64,000 nt of DNA from Burkholderiales bacterium (GCA_003963115.1 RXJQ01000012.1:54311-118310); one strand, 5' to 3'. Positions 16,759 to 27,908 are shown, counted from the first letter of the stretch. Notes: generated by a model not told the origin, from the sequence alone. Numbers and translations: made by a program.

Positions 16759-17688
16759 ATGAAGAAGCACATGTGGATGATCGCCGCAGCCCTCGCGCTC
16801 GCACTTGGCGCGATGACACCCATGATCGCTGGCGCAGAAGACGCGCCGCAGGCCGCCACACCCCAGGAGCAAGCCCACCAGCAGGCGATCGAGCAAGCAG
16901 CCAAGGCCATGCAGGCCGCGCAGATCAAGGGCCCGGCCGACATCAAGCTGCGCGATCAGGCGGTGCTCAAGCTCCCCGCCGGCTATGTCTGGGTGCCCGA
17001 GCCCGCTGCCGGCCAGTTCATGAAGGCCGTGGGCAACCACCCCGATGAGCGCGAGCTGGGTCTCGTCTTCCCTGCCTCGCAGGATCAAGGCTGGATGGCG
17101 GTGGCCCGCTATGAAGAGGCCGGCTACATCAAGGACGACGACGCCAAGAACTGGAACGTCGACGACCTGTTCAAGAGCCTCAAGGAAGGCACCGAAGCCG
17201 CCAACGAGGAACGCCGCCAGAACGGCTACCCCGAGCTGGACATCATCGGCTGGATTGAAAAGCCCGCCTACACGGCCGATACGCATCGCCTGGTCTGGTC
17301 CATGGCCGCGCGCACCAAGGGTGCCCCATCGGACGAAGCCAACAGCGTCAACTACAACACCTATGCGCTGGGCCGCGAGGGCTACATCACCCTCAACCTG
17401 ATCACCGGCCAGCAGGCCATTGCGCAAGACAAGGTGCATGCGCAAGTGCTGCTGAGCGCGCTCAACTTCAATGAAGGCAAGCGCTACGCAGACTTCAACG
17501 CCTCCACAGACAAGGTGGCCGAATACGGTCTGGCCGCGCTGGTGGGTGGGCTGGCCGCCAAGAAGCTGGGCATGTTCGCCCTGGCCGCCGGTTTTTTCGC
17601 CAAGTTCGCCAAGGTGATCTTGCTGGCCGGTGCCGGCGTGGCCGCCGCCGTGGGCCGCTTCTTCAAGCGCGACAATAGCAAGGCCTGA
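16759..17688 (+). CDS. DUF2167 membrane-anchored protein
   Basis: A 309-residue protein with a signal peptide of about 26 residues, a glutamine/alanine-rich helix, a soluble central domain typical of DUF2167 (GWIEKPAYTADTHRLVWS region) and two C-terminal membrane segments at about 250-295. It is probably held in the inner membrane with most of the chain in the periplasm. AAGGGAG upstream supports the start. The gene is followed within 46 bases by a site-2 protease, a pairing that suggests shared envelope maintenance. No molecular function is known. Confidence 0.85.
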   Translation: MKKHMWMIAAALALALGAMTPMIAGAEDAPQAATPQEQAHQQAIEQAAKAMQAAQIKGPADIKLRDQAVLKLPAGYVWVPEPAAGQFMKAVGNHPDERELGLVFPASQDQGWMAVARYEEAGYIKDDDAKNWNVDDLFKSLKEGTEAANEERRQNGYPELDIIGWIEKPAYTADTHRLVWSMAARTKGAPSDEANSVNYNTYALGREGYITLNLITGQQAIAQDKVHAQVLLSALNFNEGKRYADFNASTDKVAEYGLAALVGGLAAKKLGMFALAAGFFAKFAKVILLAGAGVAAAVGRFFKRDNSKA

Positions 17689-17734
17689 TTCACAAGGCGT
17701 GATTCACACAGCCTGATCTATCGCCCCACAGCCC

Positions 17735-18460
17735 ATGCTCAAGATCCTGTTCCTGCTCTTCAGCGGCCTGAAGTTCGGCAAGCTGCTCACCACCGGCGGC
17801 ACCATGCTGATCTCGCTGGTGGTCTACGGTTTCATCTTTGGCTGGAAGTACGCAGCGGGCTTCATCGGCTTGCTGTTCGTCCACGAGATGGGCCACTTCA
17901 TCGCCGCCCGCCAGCGCGGCCTGAAGGTCGGTGCGCCTACCTTCATCCCCTTCATGGGCGCCTGGATCGAGATGAAGGAGATGCCGCACGACGCCGAGAC
18001 GGAAGCCTATGTGGGCCTGGGCGGCCCCTTGCTGGGCACACTGGGCGCTCTGCTCTGCTACTTCCTGGCGCGCGATGCGGGCCAGGACGGCAAGTGGCTG
18101 CTGGCAGTGGCCTACGCAGGCTTTTTCCTCAACCTCTTCAACCTGATCCCGCTGTCACCACTCGATGGTGGCCGCATCACGGCTGTGCTCTCGCCGCGTA
18201 TCTGGCTGCTGGGCGTGCCCATTCTGGGCTTCATGCTGTGGCGCAATCCCCTGAACCCCGTGCTGATCATGATCGCGATCATGGCGGCCCCACAGGTGAT
18301 GAAGGCCTGGCACTTCAAGGCCGATGACCCGGCCCATGCAGGCTACTACGTGGCCTCGGCCGAGACCCGGCTGACCTACGCCACGGCCTACCTCGGCCTG
18401 CTGACCTTCCTGGCCGTCATGACGCACGATGTGCACGAGATGCTGGTCGTCGTGCGCTGA
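17735..18460 (+). CDS. Site-2 protease family (M50) membrane metalloprotease
   Basis: A 241-residue polytopic protein. The zinc site is visible as His50-Glu51-x-x-His54 in FVHEMGHFIAA, with the third ligand Asp144 in SPLDGGR. These lie in membrane segments as in SpoIVFB-type intramembrane proteases. No PDZ or CBS domain is present. It follows the DUF2167 gene closely and is likely cotranscribed. The substrate is unknown. Confidence 0.9.
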   Translation: MLKILFLLFSGLKFGKLLTTGGTMLISLVVYGFIFGWKYAAGFIGLLFVHEMGHFIAARQRGLKVGAPTFIPFMGAWIEMKEMPHDAETEAYVGLGGPLLGTLGALLCYFLARDAGQDGKWLLAVAYAGFFLNLFNLIPLSPLDGGRITAVLSPRIWLLGVPILGFMLWRNPLNPVLIMIAIMAAPQVMKAWHFKADDPAHAGYYVASAETRLTYATAYLGLLTFLAVMTHDVHEMLVVVR

Positions 18461-18469
18461 TCGAGCTGA

Positions 18470-19858
<1,389 letters not shown>

Positions 19859-19968
19859 GTGTCGTCAGACACAGTGCGCAAGACTAACTCATGGCCGGCC
19901 CATCTCCATCATGTCTGCATGAAGGTTTGCGTGATGACAACGCCATCGACTGCAAACAGGGGAGCGTT

Positions 19969-20640
19969 TTATACGGATATGGCGCGACTGGCCAAGGCCG
20001 CAGCGGCCGCGCGCGTCTCCACACCGAGCTTCTCGAAGATGTGCTCCAGGTGCTTGTTGACGGTGCGGTGGCTCATGCCCAGGATGTCGGCGATGTCGCG
20101 GTTGGTCTTGCCCTTGGCCAGCCAGCCAAGCACCTCGGTCTCGCGAGGCGTCAGGGCGGCTTCGCTCAGGCGGCAATGGTCCACGCCCGCATCGGCCCCT
20201 GAGGCCTTGCTGTCTCGCTGCAAGGCGCGCAAGGCCTCGCGCGCCGCACGAGCGTTGCGCACATGCGTGGTCAGCCGGGCCAGCACCTCCTCGATGCGCA
20301 CGGGCTTGACGACATAGTCGACGCCACCGGCTTCGAAGCCTGCGACAACATCGGCCGTCTCTGAAAGCCCCGTCATGAAGATCACGGGGATGGCCGACCA
20401 GGCCGCATGGTTCTTGATGCGCTGGCATGTCTCGAAGCCCGTGAGGCCGGGCATCACCGCATCCATCAGGATGGCATCGGGCGTGACCACGTCGAGCCGG
20501 GCCAAGGCCTGTTGCCCATCGCGCGCCACGAGCACCGTGTAGCCTTCGTCCGCCAGCGCATCGCACAACATGCGCAGGGTATCGGGCGCATCGTCCACCA
20601 CCAGGACAGTGCCCTGGCTCCGCTCAAACTTGGGGTTCAT
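19969..20640 (-). CDS. LuxR/FixJ-type response regulator
   Basis: A 223-residue regulator. The receiver domain occupies residues 10-125 with phosphoacceptor Asp60 (LMDAVMPG), and a LuxR-type helix-turn-helix sits at about 155-215 (LTPRETEVLGWLAKGKTNRD). The gene start overlaps the end of the transporter-kinase gene by 17 bases, so the two are translationally coupled and form a cognate pair. The likely target is the divergent urt/fmd operon, where a TACGT...ACGTA inverted site of the kind bound by this family lies at 24170-24185. Confidence 0.93.
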   Translation of the reverse strand: MNPKFERSQGTVLVVDDAPDTLRMLCDALADEGYTVLVARDGQQALARLDVVTPDAILMDAVMPGLTGFETCQRIKNHAAWSAIPVIFMTGLSETADVVAGFEAGGVDYVVKPVRIEEVLARLTTHVRNARAAREALRALQRDSKASGADAGVDHCRLSEAALTPRETEVLGWLAKGKTNRDIADILGMSHRTVNKHLEHIFEKLGVETRAAAAALASRAISV

Positions 20641-23600
20641 CGAGAATATCCTCTACGAGATAGGGTGCGAGATACGAGACAACGGCGTCGAGCTCGAACT
20701 GGTCCACCAGCTCACGCGTCGCCCGCCAGTGGACCAGCGCATCGGGTGCGGCACGTGTCCATTCATCCAGTGCATCGTGCAGGCCCTGCACATGGCCCTT
20801 GCGCGCCAGGCGGTCCAGCTCCCAGGCGGCATCGGGCGGCACAGGAGCAGGTGGCATGGCAAACAGATCCAGCTGCGGTGCCACATGAGCTTCACCCTCC
20901 TCGTGGGCGAGCATGCCCATGGGCGCCGTGACCCAGGTCAACAACAGGTGCTGGGCCAAGGTGTCGAGCAACTCGGACTCCATCACCGGCTTGCCCAGAA
21001 AGGCCTGGCACTGCGCGGCCTGAAGGTTCTCCGGCCGGTTCTCGAACACATTGGCCGACACCATGATGATGGGCACCTCATCGAAGCCGGCTTGCCTGAT
21101 GGCACGGGCCGTGCGCCAGCCGTCCATGTCGTCCATGGAAATGTCCATCAACACGGCATCCGGGCACAACTCCTTGACGCTTTCCAGGCCTTCCTGGCCG
21201 CTGGCAGCCTCGCGGATCTCGAAGCCCAGGGGCAGCAGGAGCCCTGCCAGCATCTGGCGCTGGATGGGCTGGTCGTCCACCACCAGCAAGGTCTTGCGTG
21301 GGCCCAGGTAGCCCGTGATGGGCCGGTGCAGCAGGCGCGCGGCCGACACACCCGACTTCAAGGCCTGCTCACCCGGCGGCGCCGAGATCTCGCGCAAGTA
21401 AAGGCGCACGCTGAACACACTGCCCTGCCCCATCACGCTTTGCACGCTGAGCTCGCCGCCCATCAGCTCGGTGAGCAAATGGGTGATGGTCAGACCCAGG
21501 CCGGTACCGGGCTCGCTGCTGCGGCGCCCGCCACTGCCACGTTCGAAGGGCAGGAAGATGCGCTCCAGATCCTGCGGCGCAATGCCGATGCCCGTGTCCA
21601 CCACCTCGAAGCGCAGCACCTCGCGGCGCGCATCCAGGCGCAGCGTGATGCGCCCTTTTTCGGTGAAGCGCACCGCATTACCCAGCAGATTGAGCAGGAT
21701 CTGGCGCAGGCGCTTGGCATCGGCCTGCACCCAGGCCGGCACGCGGCCTCGTGTCTCCAGCTTGAAGCCCAGGCCCTTGGATTCGGCCTGTGGCCTCACC
21801 ATGCTGACCACGTCATCCAGGAACTCGGGCAGCGGCAAGGGTGCCGACTCCAGGCGCAGGCGGCCCGCCTCGATGCGTGCCAAATCCAGCAGCCCGTCGA
21901 TCAGGCCCATGAGGTGCTCGCCGCTGCGCTGGATGGTGTTCAAGGCCGTGCGCTTCTTGCCGGCCGGCGGCGCGTCTTTCATGAGGATCTGCGCATAGCC
22001 CAGGATGCTGTTGAGTGGCGTGCGCAGCTCGTGCGTCATGCCGGCCACATAGCGTGTCTTGGCCTGGTTGGCGGCCTCGGCCAGTTCCTTTGCCTGCTGC
22101 AAGGCGGCGTCGGTGCGGCGGTGGGCATCGATTTCAAGTTGCAGCAGCTGGTTGTGCCGGTTGGAGTCGTCCTGCGCCATGCGCCGGCTCTCGGAGGCCA
22201 GCACCACCCACCAGGCGCACACGGCCGCCGCCAGCAACATGAGCGCATAGACCTTGACGAAGGGGCCCTCCAGACTGATGCCCGAGGCCACGCCCTCCTG
22301 GTAATAGACCACGCCCAGCACGAAGGCCAGCAGGGTTGCGATCGACAGGAAGACCACCAGGTAGTGCCCCACCCTGAAGTTGACCCGCTTGGACAGGTAG
22401 GTGGGCAGCACCGTCATCAAGCCACCCGAGACCTGCTCGGCCGCGCGCGAGCGCGTCTTGCAGCGGTCATGGCAGCGCGACTCCAGCGTGCAGCACAGCG
22501 AGCAGATGGGCGCGTCGTAGGCCGGGCAGGTCGCCATGTCCTCGGCCTCGAAATGGTTCTCGCACACCGAGCAGCGCACCATCTGGCCGGGCTTCCAGGG
22601 CATGTGAGGCTCGCGTGCCAGGTAGAAGCGCCCGTTTGTGGTCCAGGCCAGCAAAGGCGACACCACGAGCGCGATGCCCAGCGCAATGAAGGAGGACCAG
22701 GCCACCAGCGATTCACCCAGCAAACCCGCATGGGCTGTCACAGCCACCAGCGCCGCCGTCAATGTGGCACCCAAGCCAACCGGATTGAGGTCATACAGGT
22801 GTGCCCGCTTGAACTCGATGCCTTTGGGCGACCAACCCATGGGCTTGTTGATCAGCAGATCGGCCACCAGCGCCCCGACCCAGGCAATGGCCACATTGCT
22901 GTAGAGACCCAGCACGCGCTCCAGCGCACCGAACACACCCAGCGTCATCAGGAGCACGGCGATCAGCACATTGAAGACCAGCCACACCACGCGGCCAGGG
23001 TGGCTGTGCGTGAGCCGCGCGAAGAAGTTGGACCAGGCCAGCGAACCCGCATAGGCATTGGTGACATTGATCTTCACCTGCGAGATGATCACGAACAGCA
23101 CCGTGACGCCCAGCGCCCACTGCGGCGACCAGAAAGGCGACGAGAACACCTCGCTGAAACCGGCCAGGTACATCTGCGTGGGCTCGATGGCCTTGTCCGC
23201 CGGCACCTCGTGCTGCAAGGCCAGAAAAGCCAGAAAGGCACCGGCCAGCATCTTGAGCATGCCCGGCACCACCCAGCCTGGTCCGGCCACCAGCACGGCG
23301 GTCCACCAGCGCACGCGGTTCTCGTCTGTCTTCTCGGGCAGGAAGCGCAGGAAGTCCACCTGCTCGCCGATCTGCACCACCAAGGAGAACGCCACCGTGG
23401 CAGCCAGGCCGAAAGCGGTCACATCAAAGCCGCTGTGCCCCGTGCTACGGCCACTCAGCGAGGTGAAGGCGGCATAGGCCTCGGGGTTCTTGAAGGCCAC
23501 GAAGAGGAAAGGGCAGACCCACAAGGTCAGCCACAGCGGCTGCGTCCACATCTGCAGGCGCGAGATCAGCGTGATGCCGTGGGTCACCAAGGGAATGATG

Positions 23601-24151
23601 ACCAGCGACGACACCAGATAGCAAACGGGCAGCGGCCATCTGAACACCATCTGCAAGGCCAGCGCCATGATGGCGGCCTCGAGTGCAAAGAAGATGAAGG
23701 TGAAGCTGGCGTAGATCAGCGAAGTGAGCGTGGAGCCCAGATAGCCAAAGCCCGCACCGCGCGTCAACAAGTCCATGTCCACACCGTACTTGGCCGCGTA
23801 GTAGCTGATGGGCAGGCCGGTGAGGAAGGTGATTAAGCCGACGATCAGAATGGCCCAGACCGCATTGGTGAAGCCGTAGTTCAAGGCGATGGCGCCGCCA
23901 ATGGCCTCCAGCGCCAGAAAGGACACGGCACCAAAAGCCGTGTTGGCCACGCGCATCTCGCTCCACTTGCGGAAGGTGCGCGGGGTATAGCGGAGCGCGT
24001 AGTCCTCCAGGGTCTCATTGGCAACCCAGGAGTTGTATTCACGGCGAATGCGAAAGATCTTTTGCCGGGCTACGGACACGAACTGGCTCCGATCTACAGG
24101 ACGGCTCAGCTTGAATGCAAGAAGCGATCCATGTGATCCCCCCGCATTCAA
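20624..24151 (-). CDS. NCS1-type transporter fused to a hybrid sensor histidine kinase
   Basis: A 1175-residue inner-membrane protein. Residues 60-505 are a complete NCS1 (purine-cytosine/hydantoin permease) transporter with about 12 membrane segments. Residues 527-564 hold eight cysteines in CxxC-type groups, a probable zinc module. Two more membrane segments (about 596-616 and 632-650) precede HisKA with His707 ([10 protein letters not shown]), an ATPase domain, a receiver with Asp1003 (LMDISMDD) and a 100-residue tail. The transporter part may sense or move a nitrogen compound while the kinase reports it. It is divergent from the urtA operon and coupled to the LuxR-type regulator, so control of urea/amide use is the natural inference. 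The start at 24151 is not firmly fixed. Confidence 0.9.
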   Translation of the reverse strand: MNAGGSHGSLLAFKLSRPVDRSQFVSVARQKIFRIRREYNSWVANETLEDYALRYTPRTFRKWSEMRVANTAFGAVSFLALEAIGGAIALNYGFTNAVWAILIVGLITFLTGLPISYYAAKYGVDMDLLTRGAGFGYLGSTLTSLIYASFTFIFFALEAAIMALALQMVFRWPLPVCYLVSSLVIIPLVTHGITLISRLQMWTQPLWLTLWVCPFLFVAFKNPEAYAAFTSLSGRSTGHSGFDVTAFGLAATVAFSLVVQIGEQVDFLRFLPEKTDENRVRWWTAVLVAGPGWVVPGMLKMLAGAFLAFLALQHEVPADKAIEPTQMYLAGFSEVFSSPFWSPQWALGVTVLFVIISQVKINVTNAYAGSLAWSNFFARLTHSHPGRVVWLVFNVLIAVLLMTLGVFGALERVLGLYSNVAIAWVGALVADLLINKPMGWSPKGIEFKRAHLYDLNPVGLGATLTAALVAVTAHAGLLGESLVAWSSFIALGIALVVSPLLAWTTNGRFYLAREPHMPWKPGQMVRCSVCENHFEAEDMATCPAYDAPICSLCCTLESRCHDRCKTRSRAAEQVSGGLMTVLPTYLSKRVNFRVGHYLVVFLSIATLLAFVLGVVYYQEGVASGISLEGPFVKVYALMLLAAAVCAWWVVLASESRRMAQDDSNRHNQLLQLEIDAHRRTDAALQQAKELAEAANQAKTRYVAGMTHELRTPLNSILGYAQILMKDAPPAGKKRTALNTIQRSGEHLMGLIDGLLDLARIEAGRLRLESAPLPLPEFLDDVVSMVRPQAESKGLGFKLETRGRVPAWVQADAKRLRQILLNLLGNAVRFTEKGRITLRLDARREVLRFEVVDTGIGIAPQDLERIFLPFERGSGGRRSSEPGTGLGLTITHLLTELMGGELSVQSVMGQGSVFSVRLYLREISAPPGEQALKSGVSAARLLHRPITGYLGPRKTLLVVDDQPIQRQMLAGLLLPLGFEIREAASGQEGLESVKELCPDAVLMDISMDDMDGWRTARAIRQAGFDEVPIIMVSANVFENRPENLQAAQCQAFLGKPVMESELLDTLAQHLLLTWVTAPMGMLAHEEGEAHVAPQLDLFAMPPAPVPPDAAWELDRLARKGHVQGLHDALDEWTRAAPDALVHWRATRELVDQFELDAVVSYLAPYLVEDILDEPQV

Positions 24152-24169
24152 GTGCCCTCATCACAGGAC

Positions 24170-24185
24170 TACGTTAATTGACGTA
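24170..24185. promoter_or_regulatory. TACGT/ACGTA inverted site before urtA
   Basis: TACGT at 24170-24174 and ACGTA at 24181-24185 form a perfect inverted repeat around TAATTG, 135 bases before urtA and 19 bases before the transporter-kinase start. LuxR/FixJ-type response regulators commonly bind TACGTA-like half sites, and one is encoded next to this region. The link is inferred. Confidence 0.45.
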
Positions 24186-24319
24186 TTCATGGAAAACCCG
24201 CTCATCCGTACTGTTGCACCCAAGGCCGCGAACCGCGATGCCAGGCGACCAACCGCACCGAAGGACGCCTGCACCAAAGCGCGGCATCGGCAACCCGTTT
24301 TTGTGCAAGGAGCCTTTTC

Positions 24320-25573
24320 ATGTCGAATGACCAGAATGACCTGTCCCGCAACCGCCGCCGCGTCCTGCAAGGCCTCGGTGCCGTACCCCTCATGGGTGTC
24401 ACGGGCCTGAGCTACGGTGCCGCCCCTGCCACCTCCGCCGTCAACACGACCAAGCTGGCCGTGACCGACACCGAGGTGATCGTGGGTCAGCTGCACTCGG
24501 CCACGGGCACCATGGCCATCTCCGAGACAGGCTCGATCCAGGCAGAGCAACTGGCCATCGACCAGATCAATGCCATGGGCGGCGTGCTGGGCCGCAAGAT
24601 CAAGGTGATCAAGGAAGACGGCGCCTCCGACTGGCCCACCTTCGCCGAGAAGTCCAAGAAGCTGCTGGTCAACGACCGCGTGGCCTGCGTCTTCGGCTGC
24701 TGGACATCGGCATCCCGCAAGGCCGTGCTGCCCATCTTCGAAAAGGAAAACGGCCTGCTGTACTACCCGACGTTCTATGAAGGCCTGGAGCAGTCCAAGA
24801 ACGTGTTCTACACCGGCCAGGAAGCCACGCAACAGATCCTGTGGGGTCTGGACTGGGCCTCCAAGGAGAAGAAGGCCAAGACCTTCTTCCTGGTTGGTTC
24901 GGACTACATCTGGCCGCGCACCTCGATGAAGATCGCCCGCAAGCACATCGAGACGATTGGCAAGCTGGGTTCCGTGGTGGGCGAAGAGTACTACCCGCTG
25001 GGCAACACCAACTTCAACTCCCTGATCAACAAGATCAAGCTGGCCAAGCCCGATTGCATCTTCGCTGCCGTGGTCGGTGGTTCCAACGTGGCCTTCTACA
25101 AGCAGCTCAAGGCTGCCGGCATCACCGGTGCCAAGCAATTCCTGCTGACCCTGTCGGTGACCGAAGACGAGATGCTGGGCGTGGGCGGCGAGAACTTCGC
25201 CGGCTTCTACTCCTCGATGAAGTACTTCCAGTCCTTGAGCAACGACAACAACAAGAAGTTCGTCGAAGCCTTCAAGGGCAAGTACGGGCCGAAGTCGGTG
25301 ATCGGCGATGTGACCCAGGCTGGCTACCTCGGCCCATGGCTGTGGAAAGCCGCCTGCGAGAAGGCCGGCAGCTTCGATGTGGACAAGGTCGTGGCGGCCT
25401 CGCCCGGCATCGAGCTCAAGACCGCGCCTGAAGGCTACGTGAAGCTGCACGAGAACCACCACTTGTGGAGCCGAGCGCGTATTGCGCAGGGCCAGGCCGA
25501 CGGCACCTTCAAGGTCGTGGCGGAATCGAAAGACCTGATCGAGCCCAACCCCTTCCCCAAGGGATACCAGTAA
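24320..25573 (+). CDS. urtA: Urea/short-chain amide ABC transporter, substrate-binding protein
   Basis: A 417-residue periplasmic binding protein of the UrtA/FmdD family. The N-terminus RNRRRVLQGLG is a Tat-like signal. The mature protein has the type I periplasmic-binding fold with family-typical blocks (VGQLHSATGTMAISE, FGCWTSASRKAVLP, LYYPTFYEG). AAGGAG at 24307-24312 sets the start. It heads an operon with both permeases, both ATPases, formamidase and FmdB, the same company as fmdD in Methylophilus, so short amides are as likely as urea; no urease genes are seen here. Confidence 0.93.
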   Translation: MSNDQNDLSRNRRRVLQGLGAVPLMGVTGLSYGAAPATSAVNTTKLAVTDTEVIVGQLHSATGTMAISETGSIQAEQLAIDQINAMGGVLGRKIKVIKEDGASDWPTFAEKSKKLLVNDRVACVFGCWTSASRKAVLPIFEKENGLLYYPTFYEGLEQSKNVFYTGQEATQQILWGLDWASKEKKAKTFFLVGSDYIWPRTSMKIARKHIETIGKLGSVVGEEYYPLGNTNFNSLINKIKLAKPDCIFAAVVGGSNVAFYKQLKAAGITGAKQFLLTLSVTEDEMLGVGGENFAGFYSSMKYFQSLSNDNNKKFVEAFKGKYGPKSVIGDVTQAGYLGPWLWKAACEKAGSFDVDKVVAASPGIELKTAPEGYVKLHENHHLWSRARIAQGQADGTFKVVAESKDLIEPNPFPKGYQ

Positions 25574-25717
25574 GCCTGGGTCCAAGGAGTGAGCGCATGG
25601 TCTGCCATTGGCCATCAGACGACGGCATTTGGCTGGATGGCAGACCGCTTCCTGCGTCGGTGCGCGGGCGTCAAGCTCAGGCGCCGCGCAGGCTTTTTTG
25701 CTGCAAGGGGGTGACCC

Positions 25718-26632
25718 ATGTCTTTATCTGAAATGCTCAACATCGGCTTGATGCAAGGCTTTGCGGGCTTGAGCCTGTTTTCCGTGCTGCTGCTCATGGG
25801 CCTGGGCCTGGCTGTGATCTTCGGCCAGATGGGTGTGATCAACATGGCGCATGGCGAGTTCATGACCATCGGCGCCTACACCGTGTACATGGGCTCCACC
25901 CTGACCGAGAAGTACGCGCCCAACCTCATGCCGGCCTACTTCCCCGTGGCCATCATGGCGGCCTTCCTCATTGCCTTCGGCGTGGGCTGGCTCACCGAAT
26001 GGGCGCTCATCCGCCACCTCTACAAACGGCCCCTGGACACCCTGCTGGCCACCTGGGGCCTGAGCCTGGGCTTGCAGCAGCTGTTCCGAACCGCCATCGG
26101 TCCCAAGGAAGTCAGCCCCACGCTGCCTGACTGGCTGATGGGTTCGTGGTCGCCCCACGAAGGGCTGGACATCCCCATCAACGGCATGTTCGTGATGGGC
26201 TTGACCGCCCTGGTCACCGTGCTGCTGATGATCGCCCTCTACAAGGCTCGCTGGGGCCTGCGTGTACGCGCCACCGTGAGCAACCGCGTGATGGCCAATG
26301 CGATCGGCATCAACACCAAGCAGACCGACCGCCTCACCTTCGCCATCGGCTGCGGCATCGCCGGCGTGGCGGGCGCGGCGTTCACGACCATCGGCTCCAC
26401 CGGCCCCACCAGCGGCTCGCTCTACATCGTGGACTCCTTCCTGGTGGTGACCTTCGGCGGCGCTGGCAGCCTGCTGGGCACCGTGGCATCGGCCTTCGGC
26501 ATCGCCCAGACCCAGTCTATCAGCGAGTTCTTCATGACGGGCTCGAACGCCAAGGTGCTGACGCTGCTGGCCGTGGTGACCATCCTGATGCTGCGTCCGC
26601 AAGGCCTCTTCCCTTCCAAAGTCCGCAAGTAA
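25718..26632 (+). CDS. urtB: Urea/amide ABC transporter permease UrtB
   Basis: A 304-residue polytopic permease of the branched-chain amino acid (LivH-like) class. The opening MSLSEMLNIGLMQGFAGLSL, the QMGVINMAHGEFMTIGAY block and the long cytoplasmic coupling loop are typical of UrtB/FmdE. It lies 144 bases after urtA and 27 before urtC in a continuous operon. It pairs with UrtC to form the channel across the inner membrane. Confidence 0.93.
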   Translation: MSLSEMLNIGLMQGFAGLSLFSVLLLMGLGLAVIFGQMGVINMAHGEFMTIGAYTVYMGSTLTEKYAPNLMPAYFPVAIMAAFLIAFGVGWLTEWALIRHLYKRPLDTLLATWGLSLGLQQLFRTAIGPKEVSPTLPDWLMGSWSPHEGLDIPINGMFVMGLTALVTVLLMIALYKARWGLRVRATVSNRVMANAIGINTKQTDRLTFAIGCGIAGVAGAAFTTIGSTGPTSGSLYIVDSFLVVTFGGAGSLLGTVASAFGIAQTQSISEFFMTGSNAKVLTLLAVVTILMLRPQGLFPSKVRK

Positions 26633-26659
26633 TTCGCATAGGTTTGAAAGGAGTCGTAC

Positions 26660-27856
26660 ATGAACAAGGTTCAAACCTGGATCGCGCAGCAAAAGCTCGG
26701 CAGCATCGCCGTGCTGGCCCTGCTGCTGATCGTGGTCTTCCCTCTCTCGCTGGACATCTTCCGGCTCAACCTGGTCGGCAAGTACCTGACCTATGCCTTC
26801 GTGGCGCTCGGCCTGGTCATGCTGTGGGGCCACGCCGGCATCCTCAGCCTTGGGCAAGGCGTGTTCTTCGGCCTGGGCGGCTACATGATGGCCATGTTCC
26901 TCAAGCTGGAGGCCTCCGACCCCATCAGCACCAAGATCCAGTCCACCCCCGGCATCCCTGACTTCATGGACTGGAACCAGCTCACCCACCTGCCCTTCTG
27001 GTGGGTGCCTTTCAAGAGCCTGCCCTTTGCACTGATCGCCGTGCTGGTCGTGCCCATGCTGCTGGCCTTCATCATCAGCTTCGCCATGTTCAAGCGGCGC
27101 GTGGGGGGCGTGTACTTCGCCATCATCACGCAGGCCGTGGCCCTGATCCTGACGGTGCTGATCATCGGCCAGCAAGGCTTCACGGGCGGCGTCAACGGCA
27201 TCACCGACCTGAAGACCCTGCTGGGCTGGGACATCCGCACCGACCACGCCAGGTACATCCTCTACTACGTGTGCGTGGCCTTACTGCTGGGCGCGGTGTT
27301 CCTGTGCCGCTGGGTGCAGGCATCGAAGCTGGGCACGCTGCTGCTGGCCATGCGAGACAAGGAAGACCGCGTGCGCTTCTCAGGCTACGACGTGGCCATG
27401 TTCAAGGTCTTCGCTTTCTGCCTGGCGGCCATGCTCTCGGCAATTGGTGGTGCCATGTTCACCCTGCAGGTGGGATTCATGTCGCCGTCCTTCGTGGGCA
27501 TCGTGCCTTCCATCGAGATGGTGATCTTCGCGGCAGTGGGTGGCCGCATGAGCCTGGTGGGTTCCATCTACGGCGCCCTGCTGGTGAACTTCGGCAAGAC
27601 CTACTTCTCTGAAAGCGCGCCTGACCTGTGGCTGTTCCTGATGGCCGCGCTCTTCATCGGCGTGACCATGGCCTTCCCCGATGGCCTGGCTGGCCTGGTG
27701 GAACAAAAGCTCAAGCCCTGGTGGAACAACCGTCAGGCCAACCGCAAGGAGCAGGCCGAACGCATCCTGGCCGCGCACGCCGCCTACCCCAACGCCTTGC
27801 CGCCCAAGGACACCGGCAGCAGCCTCCCGCCTGGCATGAGTGGCCAGCAAGCCTGA
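26660..27856 (+). CDS. urtC: Urea/amide ABC transporter permease UrtC
   Basis: A 398-residue polytopic permease of the LivM-like class, partner of UrtB. GHAGILSLGQGVFFGLGGYMM is the family block after the third membrane segment. A hydrophilic tail of about 45 residues follows the last membrane segment. GAAAGGAG precedes the start. It is in operon with urtB and urtD. Confidence 0.93.
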   Translation: MNKVQTWIAQQKLGSIAVLALLLIVVFPLSLDIFRLNLVGKYLTYAFVALGLVMLWGHAGILSLGQGVFFGLGGYMMAMFLKLEASDPISTKIQSTPGIPDFMDWNQLTHLPFWWVPFKSLPFALIAVLVVPMLLAFIISFAMFKRRVGGVYFAIITQAVALILTVLIIGQQGFTGGVNGITDLKTLLGWDIRTDHARYILYYVCVALLLGAVFLCRWVQASKLGTLLLAMRDKEDRVRFSGYDVAMFKVFAFCLAAMLSAIGGAMFTLQVGFMSPSFVGIVPSIEMVIFAAVGGRMSLVGSIYGALLVNFGKTYFSESAPDLWLFLMAALFIGVTMAFPDGLAGLVEQKLKPWWNNRQANRKEQAERILAAHAAYPNALPPKDTGSSLPPGMSGQQA

Positions 27857-27908
27857 TGGCCTCCATAGGACCAACAACACAGGACTTAGCGACAAGGAGT
27901 ACCTCACC

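Noticed and set aside
20570..23836. A 1088-codon open frame on the plus strand
   Set aside because: It is the antisense shadow of the transporter-kinase gene. Its translation is a run of H, Q, R, G and A without domains, as expected in GC-rich DNA.
25724..27247. A 507-codon minus-strand frame under urtB and urtC
   Set aside because: Rich in H, D, E and Q from antisense reading of membrane-protein codons; the real genes are certain.
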